From the NCBI GenBank assembly GCA_944358495.1, contig CALVRF010000074.1:1-5341 (forward strand): 5,341 bases of DNA, read 5' to 3'. Within the stretch, counting starts at the first letter, position 1. Each line of letters opens with the position of its first letter. A model generated the notes under the pieces. It saw only the letters and a list, made by a program, of their open reading frames with translations. It ran no database searches and was not told the origin of the DNA. The translations under genes were made by a program, and so were the position numbers. This document shows, piece by piece, positions 1 to 5,341 of this stretch. Origin of the DNA: an uncultured Bacilli bacterium (lineage in GTDB: Bacteria > Bacillota_I > Bacilli_A > RF39 > UBA660).

Positions 1-52
1 AATTTATGCAAAAATAATAGTGAAAAAGGCTGTAATAATAAATGATTTGCGT

Positions 53-58
53 TATAAT
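53..58 (+). promoter_or_regulatory. Possible -10 box of the recombinase gene
   Basis: A perfect TATAAT lies 43 bases before the recombinase start codon. No convincing TTGACA-like box sits 16-18 bases upstream (the sequence there is near ctgtaa), and this AT-rich stretch can produce such hexamers by chance. If it is used, transcription would start near 65, so the 5' leader would contain the 76-109 hairpin. A second weak candidate, TATTAT, is at 66-71. The rest of 1-100 holds no gene I recognise. Two short frames run in from the left edge and stop at 43-45 (TGA) and 71-73 (TAA), too short to identify. Confidence 0.3.
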
Positions 59-64
59 AATTAT

Positions 65-87
65 GTATTATAAGACTTCAACATATG
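65..87 (+). repeat. Left copy of an imperfect direct repeat flanking the recombinase
   Basis: Bases 65-77 (gtattataagact) match 2234-2246 (gtatcttaagact) at 11 of 13 positions. The following aacatatg (80-87) matches agcatatg (2251-2258) at 7 of 8, after spacers of 2 and 4 bases respectively. The two copies bracket the recombinase gene almost exactly. Attachment sites attL and attR of serine recombinases share a core, so this could be the other end of a small cassette. Chance similarity in AT-rich DNA is a real alternative, and the spacer difference argues against a simple att pair. Confidence 0.3.
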
Positions 88-109
88 GAAAGGATTTGGT
101 ATGTTGAAG
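76..109 (+). repeat. Perfect 10-bp inverted repeat over the recombinase start site
   Basis: CTTCAACATA (76-85) and TATGTTGAAG (100-109) are exact reverse complements separated by 14 bases. In RNA this forms a hairpin with the Shine-Dalgarno AAAGGA (89-94) in the loop and the AUG (101-103) inside the 3' arm, which would limit initiation. In DNA it could be a two-fold binding site for the recombinase or a repressor. It is not followed by a T-run, so it is not a terminator. The pairing is directly visible; the function is inferred. Confidence 0.65.
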
Positions 110-2230
110 GGTTTAAAGGAGAGTGAAAATCAAAATCATAATATAATTGTAACTAATGAGTATAAGGAGGAAATTAATTATAAAACTCCATATGAACAAA
201 CGATTGAATTTAAAAAAATAAAAGAATATCTTAGAGGACAAAATAAATTAGTTTATGTAACCGATACGATAAAAAGATTATTTAAAATTAATGTGGTTAA
301 TAATTTAAATTATTTTAAAGTAATTAGTAAAGAAAATAGTATAGGTTATGGTGGTAAAAGAGTTATTATTTACCTTCGTTTGTCTGTGGAAGATTTGGCT
401 AAAGAAGATGGTAATGTTAGTAAAAGTATAGTTAATCAACTACTATTATTACTACAGTATTGTCAGAAATACGAATTAGAAATAGTTGCCATTTTCTATG
501 AAGAGGATTTAAGTGGCAGTGATGAATGTAGAGAAGAATGGAATAGATCTTTAGTTTTTTGTGAGTATGGTCATACTGATGTGTATCTTTGTAAAGCTCA
601 AGCAAGATTTGCTAGAAGTATGGAATTTGTTGAGAAGTATTTACATAAAAAATTTATAGAATGGTCTGTTCGTTTTATAAGTTTAGTTGATGGTGTAGAT
701 ACTGATAATAAAAGTAGTAAAAAAACCAGTCAAATTACTGCTATGTCTGATGAATGGAAACTCGAAGAACAGTCAATTAATACTCGTAAAACTTTACAAG
801 GAAAAAATCGTGCCGGACAATGGACAGCAGCATTTGCCCCGTTTGGCTATAAAAAAGATCCTGCGGACAAATATCACCTTATAATTGATGAACCCGCTGC
901 GAAAACGGTTAGAATAATTTATGATATGTATGCCAATGGCAAAAGTTATAACCAAATTTGTATTTATTTAAATGAAAACAAAATTCCAACACTTAGTCGT
1001 TATAGAAAATTACAAAAATCCAATTATTATTGTAGATTTTCTCCAAATGGTTCCGAATTTTGGTGTGTGCAATCGGTAAAGAAAATATTGATGGATGAAG
1101 TTTATGATGGTATTCTTATTCAGCATCGTACAGAAAAACTTGCCTATAATATAAAAAAGACAAGAAAAGTTCCAAGAGCGGAACAAATTATCGTGGCTTG
1201 CACACATGAGCCTATTATAAAACCGGAAATTTCAAAGATTGTACGTGCGAAATTTTCTGCCAAAAAGAAAAAATTAGAGTTAGATAATGCAAAAAAAGAG
1301 GCAAGAAATTTGATAGTTATAGTAGAAAGTGCTTTGAATGAATATAAAAAGATTGCTAAAGATAAACAGTTGGAGATCGCTTCATTAATTGAAACATTAA
1401 AAGATTCTTATTTATCTGAAGATGCGAAAACAATTACTTCAAATTACAATAAATTGAGAAATTGTGTTATGTCTGCTAATAATGGTTTAAATAAAAAAAT
1501 AATGGAAAAAACAGATGCTTTAAGAATCGAAAAAACAAGAGCTAGAGCTTGCAAAGATGGAAAGATTCATATTTTTAGTCAAAAAGTTGTTTGTCAATGT
1601 TGTGGAAGAACTTTTGCCAAAAGACATTACAATTATAAAGGTAAAGAAAATTGTTCTGAAAAAGATTATCTTTATTGTAAAACGAAAAAAAGTTCACATG
1701 GTTATACATGTGAAAATAATAGGTCTATAAAATTTAATGAGTTGTATGAGGTTGTTTTAAATGAATTAAATAATCAAATTGATAAATATTATGATTTAAA
1801 AACATTAAAAGAAAATTATTGCGAGAAAGAAATGTATTCTGATTTGAAAAGAGATATTAAATCTTTAAAATCCGAAAAACAAAAATTAGAACAAAAAATT
1901 AAAAGCAATAATGAGAAGTTTGTTATATTATATGAAGATAAAGCCAGTTCTGTAATTTCTGCTGATGAATTTATGTTTCTAAAACAAAAATATAAAAACG
2001 ATAATGACAATTATAATATAAGAATTAAAAAGATTGAAGCAGAAATTATCGACTTACAAGATAAATTTGATAGGAAAAAAACAGAAGTTAATATTTTCGA
2101 AAAATATAAGCATTTAGATCAACTTGATAAAATAACAGTTGATACTTTTATATCAAAGATTGTAATTGGAAAGGTTGATGAAAAAACACATCAACGAGAC
2201 ATAAAAATTATTTGGAATTATGCTATATAA
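101..2230 (+). CDS. Large serine recombinase (integrase of a mobile element)
   Basis: This site-specific recombinase of the resolvase/invertase superfamily would integrate and excise an element through a serine-DNA intermediate. The catalytic domain spans about residues 87-205: YLRLS (91-95) supplies the likely nucleophile Ser95, SIVNQ is at 109-113, ARFAR at 168-172 carries paired arginines Arg169 and Arg172, and DGVDT closes the domain at 197-201. The recombinase DNA-binding domain covers about 240-385 (APFGY at 246-250). A zinc ribbon uses Cys498, Cys501, Cys526 and Cys537, and a coiled coil covers about 570-660, as in integrases of this class. Two parts are odd: catalytic domains normally start near residue 1-15, but here about 85 residues precede it, and about 95 Lys/Glu-rich helical residues (390-485) separate the recombinase domain from the zinc ribbon. 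The ATG is supported by AAAGGA six bases upstream; I see no in-frame ATG between it and the catalytic motif. The 709 residues are at the long end for the family. The key residues look intact, so it is probably active. Confidence 0.93.
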   Translation: MLKGLKESENQNHNIIVTNEYKEEINYKTPYEQTIEFKKIKEYLRGQNKLVYVTDTIKRLFKINVVNNLNYFKVISKENSIGYGGKRVIIYLRLSVEDLAKEDGNVSKSIVNQLLLLLQYCQKYELEIVAIFYEEDLSGSDECREEWNRSLVFCEYGHTDVYLCKAQARFARSMEFVEKYLHKKFIEWSVRFISLVDGVDTDNKSSKKTSQITAMSDEWKLEEQSINTRKTLQGKNRAGQWTAAFAPFGYKKDPADKYHLIIDEPAAKTVRIIYDMYANGKSYNQICIYLNENKIPTLSRYRKLQKSNYYCRFSPNGSEFWCVQSVKKILMDEVYDGILIQHRTEKLAYNIKKTRKVPRAEQIIVACTHEPIIKPEISKIVRAKFSAKKKKLELDNAKKEARNLIVIVESALNEYKKIAKDKQLEIASLIETLKDSYLSEDAKTITSNYNKLRNCVMSANNGLNKKIMEKTDALRIEKTRARACKDGKIHIFSQKVVCQCCGRTFAKRHYNYKGKENCSEKDYLYCKTKKSSHGYTCENNRSIKFNELYEVVLNELNNQIDKYYDLKTLKENYCEKEMYSDLKRDIKSLKSEKQKLEQKIKSNNEKFVILYEDKASSVISADEFMFLKQKYKNDNDNYNIRIKKIEAEIIDLQDKFDRKKTEVNIFEKYKHLDQLDKITVDTFISKIVIGKVDEKTHQRDIKIIWNYAI

Positions 2231-2233
2231 TTT

Positions 2234-2258
2234 GTATCTTAAGACTATGTAGCATATG
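2234..2258 (+). other. Candidate attachment-site junction (att) at the element's right edge
   Basis: The recombinase stop is at 2228-2230, and from 2243 the frame of a different protein opens with no start codon, so a junction between mobile and host DNA must lie near here. The stretch holds the right copy of the direct repeat (gtatcttaagact, 2234-2246) and the perfect palindrome GCATATGC (2252-2259). Serine integrase genes commonly sit right beside their att site, and those sites have a short core flanked by inverted recognition arms. The exact crossover dinucleotide cannot be determined without an empty-site sequence. Confidence 0.45.
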
Positions 2259-3133
2259 CGGCATTTAACACGAATATTAGCATAGGTGCTAAAGGAAACA
2301 TTGTTGAGTTAACGGCTGCTGAGCAGTTGAGAAACGAATGTAATACTAATGAGGAGAGTGGTTTATATAAGGATATATATGAAGAAAATAGATGCGTATA
2401 TCGTGGCAGTAATCCAAATAATTACATTGAATTTAATGATGAATTATGGAGAATAATTGCGGTTGAGGCAGACAATACTTTAAAAATAATTCGTGATGAA
2501 AGTATTGGTAAAATGGCTTTTGATGAAGCAAAATATAGAAATGTAGAAATGAGTAATTATTGTAATTTGGCTTCTACCGAGGGGTGCAATGCATGGTCCA
2601 GCGTCGATAACATATATAGTCTTGGCTTAAATGTTACGCAAAATGCTAGTGTAAATGATTTTTTAAATGAAAATTATTATAATTCATTTGATATAAAATG
2701 GAAAGACTTGATAATAAAACATAATTTTTATGTGGGAAATATTTATCTAGAGGATGAAACTACATCTTTTCCTAAAAACTTACAAGATGCTAAGGCAATA
2801 TTATGGCAAGGTAATATTGGACTATTAAATACGACTGATTATGTTTCTGCTAGTTTAAATGAAAATTGTAAAAATATTTTTTGGGGTGTTGATACAGCTA
2901 ATTATTGTAGTGATAAAAATTATTTAAAAACTGATTATTTATGGTGGACCCTAAATGGAACTTCAGCGAATCATCGAAGTTGGGTATGGCTGATTGATGA
3001 TAATGGGCAGATTTTACAATATCATCAGGCTGCTGAAGCAAACGAAATCAGACCGGTAGTTTTTTTAAAAACGGATATTTATTTAGAGGGGAGCGGTATG
3101 GAGAATAGTCCATATAAAATTTTAACTGAATAA
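2243..3133 (+). pseudogene. 5'-truncated gene for an uncharacterised secreted or surface protein
   Basis: The frame is open from just after a TAA at 2240-2242 to the TAA at 3131-3133. The only in-frame start near the 5' end is a TTG at 2327 without a Shine-Dalgarno, while recognisable protein sequence (YAAFNTNISIGAKGNIVE) is already encoded upstream from 2255. That segment normally follows a signal peptide or membrane anchor, which is missing. The body matches a family I associate with gut Bacilli: RGSNPNNYIEFNDELWRI, then LKIIRDESIG, a middle part with asparagine- and tyrosine-rich motifs (FLNENYYN) and scattered cysteines, QGNIGLLNTTDYV, TDYLWWTLNG, and a C-terminal IRPVVFLKTDIYLEGSG. The family resembles, but I cannot assign it to, DUF6273-like domains; its function is unknown. 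The frame has no internal stop or frameshift, so the truncation looks recent. A 268-residue product from the TTG is possible, but it would stay in the cytoplasm. Confidence 0.7.
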
Positions 3134-3139
3134 AAAAAT

Positions 3140-3178
3140 AAAAATCTACCCATTATGGATTAGAAGGGTGGATATTTT
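3140..3178 (+). promoter_or_regulatory. Hairpin between the truncated gene and spoIIR, covering the spoIIR ribosome-binding site
   Basis: ATCTACCC (3144-3151) pairs with GGGTGGAT (3166-3173) over 8 bp with one G-U pair and a 14-base loop. The A-run before it (3140-3143) can extend the stem with TTTT at 3175-3178 across a single bulged A. Read on the plus strand it resembles a weak intrinsic terminator for the upstream gene. Read on the minus strand the stem is followed by a strong T-run, so it could work in both directions, although no minus-strand gene is seen here. The 3' arm contains the likely spoIIR Shine-Dalgarno (AAGGGTGG, 3164-3171), so folding would also hide the spoIIR start. Confidence 0.5.
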
Positions 3179-3703
3179 ATGAGAAAGACAATAATTTTAT
3201 TATTAATAATTGGGTGTTTTTATTTATTTGTTTCAAACGTTATGGCAGAAAAAGTAACGATACCTGATGATGCTTTAAGAATTAGAGTAGTACCAAATAG
3301 TAATTCCGATTATGACCAAGAAATTAAAGGAAAAGTTCGCGGTGAATTAGAAGTTACAATGTATGATATGCTTAAAGAAGCGGATAGCAGTGAAGAAGCG
3401 AGAAGTATTATTAAAGATAATTTAGAGCAAATTAAAGTTGATGTAGGGGATGTTTTAAAAAATAATAATTATGATAAACCTTTTGAAGTTAATTTTGGTT
3501 ATAATTATTTTCCCGAAAAAGAATATAAAGGGGTTACTTATGATGAAGGTTATTATGAGTCTTTATTAGTTACTTTAGGAGAAGGTAAAGGGGATAATTG
3601 GTGGTGTGTTTTATTTCCGCCTTTATGTTTAATTGAAGCTGACGAGAATACTGATGTCGAATATAAATCGTTAGTTAAGGAATTGATCGATAAATATTTC
3701 TAG
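3179..3703 (+). CDS. spoIIR: Stage II sporulation protein R
   Basis: SpoIIR is made in the forespore under sigma-F, secreted into the intermembrane space, and triggers the SpoIIGA protease in the mother cell to process pro-sigma-E. Residues 4-23 form a hydrophobic signal segment with a plausible cleavage after Ala23 (VMA/EK). The mature part has the family hallmarks IPDDALRIRVVPNSNSDYDQ (28-47), KGKVRGEL (50-57), YNYFPEKEYKGVTYDEGYYE (108-127) and the highly conserved GEGKGDNWWCVLFPPLC (134-150) with Cys143 and Cys150. At 174 residues it is shorter than the B. subtilis protein (about 220), mainly through a short C-terminal tail after the conserved block. The ATG follows AAGGGTGG by seven bases. 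I could not find a convincing sigma-F promoter in the short upstream gap. mntP follows after 44 bases, probably on the same transcript. Confidence 0.93.
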   Translation: MRKTIILLLIIGCFYLFVSNVMAEKVTIPDDALRIRVVPNSNSDYDQEIKGKVRGELEVTMYDMLKEADSSEEARSIIKDNLEQIKVDVGDVLKNNNYDKPFEVNFGYNYFPEKEYKGVTYDEGYYESLLVTLGEGKGDNWWCVLFPPLCLIEADENTDVEYKSLVKELIDKYF

Positions 3704-3713
3704 TAATATTTAA

Positions 3714-3747
3714 AAGAGCGGATAATAAGATTTTATAGGAGGCTCTT
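3714..3747 (+). repeat. Inverted repeat flanking the mntP ribosome-binding site
   Basis: AAGAGC (3714-3719) and GCTCTT (3742-3747) are exact reverse complements around a 22-base loop. The 3' arm ends one base before the mntP start codon and includes the last G of the strong Shine-Dalgarno AGGAGG (3737-3742). The stem is short and the loop long, so any structure would be weak. The upstream gap is far too short for the yybP-ykoY manganese riboswitch that often controls manganese exporters. Confidence 0.3.
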
Positions 3748-4278
3748 ATGGATTTACTGTTGGTCATTGTAGTAGCTATTAGTTTAAGTATGGATGCTTT
3801 TTCTTTATCTTTGGCTTATGGTACATTAGGCATGAAAAAAAAACAAATTTGGTTACTGGCGATAATTGTAGGTGTTTTTCATTTTTTTATGCCACTACTT
3901 GGAATGATTGTTGGTAATGGTATTTTTGGTTTGTTAAAAATAGATCCAGACTTTATTGTGTGCGTCGTTTTAGAAATTATCGGAGTTCAAATGATTATTG
4001 AATCATTTAAAGAAAATGAAGATATCAAAATTATGAAAACCATTGAATTTTTCTTATTTGCGTTCGCTGTTAGTATTGATAGTTTTTCAGTAGGTCTTAC
4101 TTTAACAAATTTAAATGATAATTACTTACTTTCATCTTTAGTGTTTGCTTTATGTAGTGCATTATTTACGTTTTTAGGTTTAACTTTAGGTGGTAAAATC
4201 AAAAAAATGGTTGGAAAAATTTCGACGATTGTTGGAGGTATTGTGTTAATTATGATTGGGCTGATTTTTGTTTTTTAA
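3748..4278 (+). CDS. mntP: Manganese efflux pump, MntP family
   Basis: The product is a six-helix inner-membrane protein of the MntP (former DUF204/YwlD) family, which exports Mn2+ and protects against manganese excess. Membrane segments are visible at about residues 2-23, 33-55, 66-86, 98-119, 126-147 and 157-176, arranged as two similar halves. Each half carries the family signature with a membrane aspartate: SMDAFSLSLAYG (Asp16) and SIDSFSVGLT (Asp111), corresponding to the conserved acidic residues of the family. Its 176 residues fit the usual length of about 185 and are shorter than the related sporulation membrane protein YtaF (about 210). AGGAGG stands five bases before the ATG, a very strong ribosome-binding site. 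In B. subtilis the mntP homologue ywlD also lies a few genes after spoIIR, which supports the call. Transport of another divalent cation cannot be excluded from sequence alone. Confidence 0.88.
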   Translation: MDLLLVIVVAISLSMDAFSLSLAYGTLGMKKKQIWLLAIIVGVFHFFMPLLGMIVGNGIFGLLKIDPDFIVCVVLEIIGVQMIIESFKENEDIKIMKTIEFFLFAFAVSIDSFSVGLTLTNLNDNYLLSSLVFALCSALFTFLGLTLGGKIKKMVGKISTIVGGIVLIMIGLIFVF

Positions 4279-4293
4279 ACAGCTCTTTTTATT
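4258..4293 (+). terminator. Probable intrinsic terminator of spoIIR-mntP
   Basis: GGGCTG (4258-4263) pairs with CAGCTC (4280-4285), including one G-U pair. The stem can continue with TTT (4265-4267) against AAA (4277-4279) across a bulged A, and it is followed by TTTTTATTT (4286-4294). The stem overlaps the last codons and stop of mntP. It separates the sporulation/transport pair from the next gene, which has its own promoter directly after. Confidence 0.5.
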
Positions 4294-4321
4294 TGACTTA
4301 TTTTTCGCTTTGTATTATGAT
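4293..4321 (+). promoter_or_regulatory. Sigma-A-type promoter of the EEP hydrolase gene
   Basis: TTGACT (4293-4298) and TATGAT (4316-4321) are separated by exactly 17 bases; each box matches the vegetative consensus at about five of six positions (TTGAC-, TAT-AT). Predicted transcription starts near 4328, giving a very short leader before the ribosome-binding site at 4333-4338. This is the best promoter in the window. Confidence 0.75.
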
Positions 4322-4332
4322 ATATTCAATTT

Positions 4333-4338
4333 GGAGGG
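4333..4338 (+). promoter_or_regulatory. Ribosome-binding site that moves the EEP hydrolase start to 4345
   Basis: GGAGGG directly touches the ATG at 4339, which leaves no spacing and would make initiation there very poor. The next in-frame ATG at 4345 is six bases away, the normal distance. The start is therefore placed at 4345, so the protein begins MKDLVIASLN, and residue 10 is the conserved first Asn of the family. Confidence 0.8.
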
Positions 4339-4344
4339 ATGGAA

Positions 4345-5079
4345 ATGAAGGACCTAGTTATTGCTAGCTTAAATGTTAAAAATAGATATTTTTTGGTTGA
4401 AGATTCTTTACCCCATCAGCTTGCACATATTATTCGTGATAAAGATATTGACGTTTTGTTTACACAAGAGATGACTTTGGATTATCGTTTAAAAATGTTA
4501 CGTTCTTTATCGGAATATCGAGCTTATGGTTTTCCTCGTTATGGCCAAACAAACTCGTTTTTAAAGGATAGAGGCAATGAAACATGCTCATTGATTTTGA
4601 AAAAAGAGCATAAATATGTCAAAGCGAGGACTAAATGGTTATCAGAGACTCCTGATGAAGTTGGAAGTAAAGTTTTTTGGTCTTGGTGTCCAAGAATAGC
4701 TAGTATAGTAGATCTAGAATCAGGCTTGAAGTTAGTTAATCTTCACTTAGATAATTTATTTTCTTTTGTTAGAGCAAGACAATTAGAAATTTTAAGTTCT
4801 TTGCTTGCGGAAGATATGGATAGGCCAATGGTTATTGCTGGTGATTTTAATACTATGGATAAGAAGAAAAAATATTTTGAGGCATTTAAAGAAAGAATGT
4901 TAGAGAATGGTTTGCAGTATGTTGATTTTGGCGATAATACTTATGAGCATTTTGGGGCTTTTAAGCTTGACCATATGTTTATTCCTAAAGATTGGGAAAT
5001 TACGGGCAAATCATTAGAAGAAGTTCCGGTGAGTGACCATAAAATGTTGGTGCTTAGGACTAAAACTCCAACCGTATAG
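4345..5079 (+). CDS. Endonuclease/exonuclease/phosphatase (EEP) family hydrolase
   Basis: This 244-residue protein has the whole metal-dependent EEP (DNase I/exonuclease III-like) active site: Asn10 in SLNVKN, Gln41-Glu42 in FTQEM, Arg117 in WCPRIASIV, Asn132/His134 in VNLHLD, Asp167/Asn169 in AGDFNT, Asp209-His210 in KLDHMFIP and the final Asp231-His232 in VSDHKM. Such enzymes cleave phosphodiester or phosphomonoester bonds using Mg2+. The sequence does not say whether the substrate is DNA, RNA, a phospholipid or a small molecule. No signal peptide or membrane segment is visible, so it probably acts in the cytoplasm. It lacks the extra length typical of secreted sphingomyelinases or ExeM-type nucleases. 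It is separated from mntP by a probable terminator and has its own promoter, so it is likely monocistronic. Confidence 0.88.
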   Translation: MKDLVIASLNVKNRYFLVEDSLPHQLAHIIRDKDIDVLFTQEMTLDYRLKMLRSLSEYRAYGFPRYGQTNSFLKDRGNETCSLILKKEHKYVKARTKWLSETPDEVGSKVFWSWCPRIASIVDLESGLKLVNLHLDNLFSFVRARQLEILSSLLAEDMDRPMVIAGDFNTMDKKKKYFEAFKERMLENGLQYVDFGDNTYEHFGAFKLDHMFIPKDWEITGKSLEEVPVSDHKMLVLRTKTPTV

Positions 5080-5085
5080 TTTTTT
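5062..5085 (+). terminator. Weak terminator candidate at the end of the EEP gene
   Basis: AAAACT (5062-5067) pairs with AGTTTT (5078-5083) around a 10-base loop, and the T-run TTTTTT ends at 5085. The stem is almost all A-T and overlaps the TAG stop at 5077-5079. Its energy would be low, so read-through into murA is possible. Confidence 0.25.
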
Positions 5086-5087
5086 CT

Positions 5088-5115
5088 TTGCTTTTTGGGT
5101 TCCTAGGTGTATAAT
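5088..5115 (+). promoter_or_regulatory. Sigma-A-type promoter of murA
   Basis: A perfect TATAAT (5110-5115) has TTGCTT (5088-5093) 16 bases upstream. The -10 box is ideal and the -35 keeps only TTG of the consensus. Transcription would start near 5122 and leave an A-rich leader of about 48 bases. I see no structured element in that leader. Confidence 0.6.
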
Positions 5116-5169
5116 AATTAAAAAGCACATAAACTAAAAAAAAACATAATTTATAGTGAGAGTGATGAT

Positions 5170-5341
5170 ATGGAAGTTTTAAAAATAAAAGGTGAAAATA
5201 AACTATCTGGAACTATTGAAATTGGTGGAGCGAAAAATAGTGCGGTGGCTTTAGTGCCGGCGGCTATTTTGTCGGATGAAGTTACTATTGAAAATGTTCC
5301 AGAAATTTCTGATGTTAGGTCTTTAGAAGATATTATCAAAT
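5170..5341 (+). CDS. murA: UDP-N-acetylglucosamine 1-carboxyvinyltransferase, N-terminal part
   Basis: MurA transfers enolpyruvate from phosphoenolpyruvate to UDP-N-acetylglucosamine, the first committed step of peptidoglycan synthesis, in the cytoplasm. The first 57 codons are present, and the gene runs off the right end of the window. The start MEVLKIKGENKLSGTIEIGG is followed by AKNSAVALVPAAIL, which contains the conserved Lys-Asn pair (Lys22-Asn23) of the substrate site. Next come the strand motif VTIENVPEISDVRSLEDI and the window edge. The catalytic cysteine loop (near residue 115) is outside the window, so the fosfomycin-sensitive Cys cannot be checked. The ATG at 5170 is preceded only by a weak GTGAGAG (5156-5162). 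Many Firmicutes have two murA copies; the fragment cannot tell which this is. The closely related enolpyruvyl transferase AroA is unlikely given the GGAKNSA motif. Confidence 0.9.
   Translation, partial: MEVLKIKGENKLSGTIEIGGAKNSAVALVPAAILSDEVTIENVPEISDVRSLEDIIK

Noticed and set aside
1..73. Possible 5' end of the truncated surface-protein gene to the left of the recombinase
   Set aside because: The frame that would join to the remnant reads VKKAVIINDLRYNNYV and then a stop. It has no hydrophobic signal segment and would hit the same stop after excision.
1010..1207. Minus-strand open frame of 65 codons inside the recombinase gene
   Set aside because: It lies fully within a well-supported recombinase, has no recognisable motif, and is an expected shadow.
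1816..2010. Minus-strand open frame of 64 codons opposite the coiled coil of the recombinase
   Set aside because: Its composition (Leu/Ser/Phe-rich) is simply the complement of Lys/Glu-rich coiled-coil codons.
3097..3114. Short palindrome TATGGA-gaatag-TCCATA near the end of the truncated gene
   Set aside because: It is a 6-bp stem inside coding sequence, followed by taaaatttt without a proper T-run. It is most likely chance and not a terminator.
3704..3747. Possible manganese riboswitch (yybP-ykoY) before mntP
   Set aside because: The gap is only 44 bases, which is too short for this riboswitch, and none of its conserved loops is visible.
5151..5339. Minus-strand open frame at the right edge
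   Set aside because: It is antisense to murA, whose N-terminal motifs are unmistakable.

Overview
The window comes from a very AT-rich, low-GC Gram-positive bacterium. All genes are on the plus strand. The neighbourhood spoIIR, mntP, murA resembles a core-chromosome region of Bacilli (Bacillus subtilis has spoIIR and ywlD/mntP close together). The truncated surface-type protein belongs to a lineage-expanded group I associate with uncultured gut Bacilli (RF39/Erysipelotrichia-like genomes). TGG encodes Trp throughout and stops are TAA or TAG, so nothing calls for a recoded TGA. The taxon is inferred from style, not proven.

Left part (1-2260): accessory DNA. A 709-residue large serine recombinase fills 101-2230. 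It has the catalytic serine, paired arginines, recombinase domain, zinc ribbon and C-terminal coiled coil. It also carries an 85-residue N-terminal extension and about 95 extra helical residues before the zinc ribbon. A perfect 10-bp inverted repeat (76-85/100-109) places its start codon in a stem and its ribosome-binding site in the loop. Immediately after its stop, the reading frame of another protein opens without a start codon. I read this as the edge of an integrated element, with the attachment site around 2231-2260. An imperfect direct repeat (65-87 and 2234-2258) brackets the recombinase gene. The rest of the element probably lies to the left of the window, unless that repeat marks a recombinase-only cassette.

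Middle (2243-3133): the decapitated remnant of a secreted or membrane-anchored protein that has lost its signal-peptide region.

Right part (3134-5341): chromosomal backbone. spoIIR (the secreted forespore signal protein that triggers sigma-E activation in sporulation) is followed 44 nt later by an MntP-type manganese exporter, probably in one transcript. A hairpin overlaps the spoIIR ribosome-binding site. After a likely terminator, an EEP-superfamily hydrolase gene has its own good sigma-A promoter and a start best placed at 4345. The window ends inside murA, the first committed step of peptidoglycan synthesis, which has its own promoter. I found no RNA genes, CRISPR arrays or IS transposases. 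The strongest candidates for something new are the recombinase architecture and its start-site hairpin, the att junction, and the hairpin over the spoIIR start.
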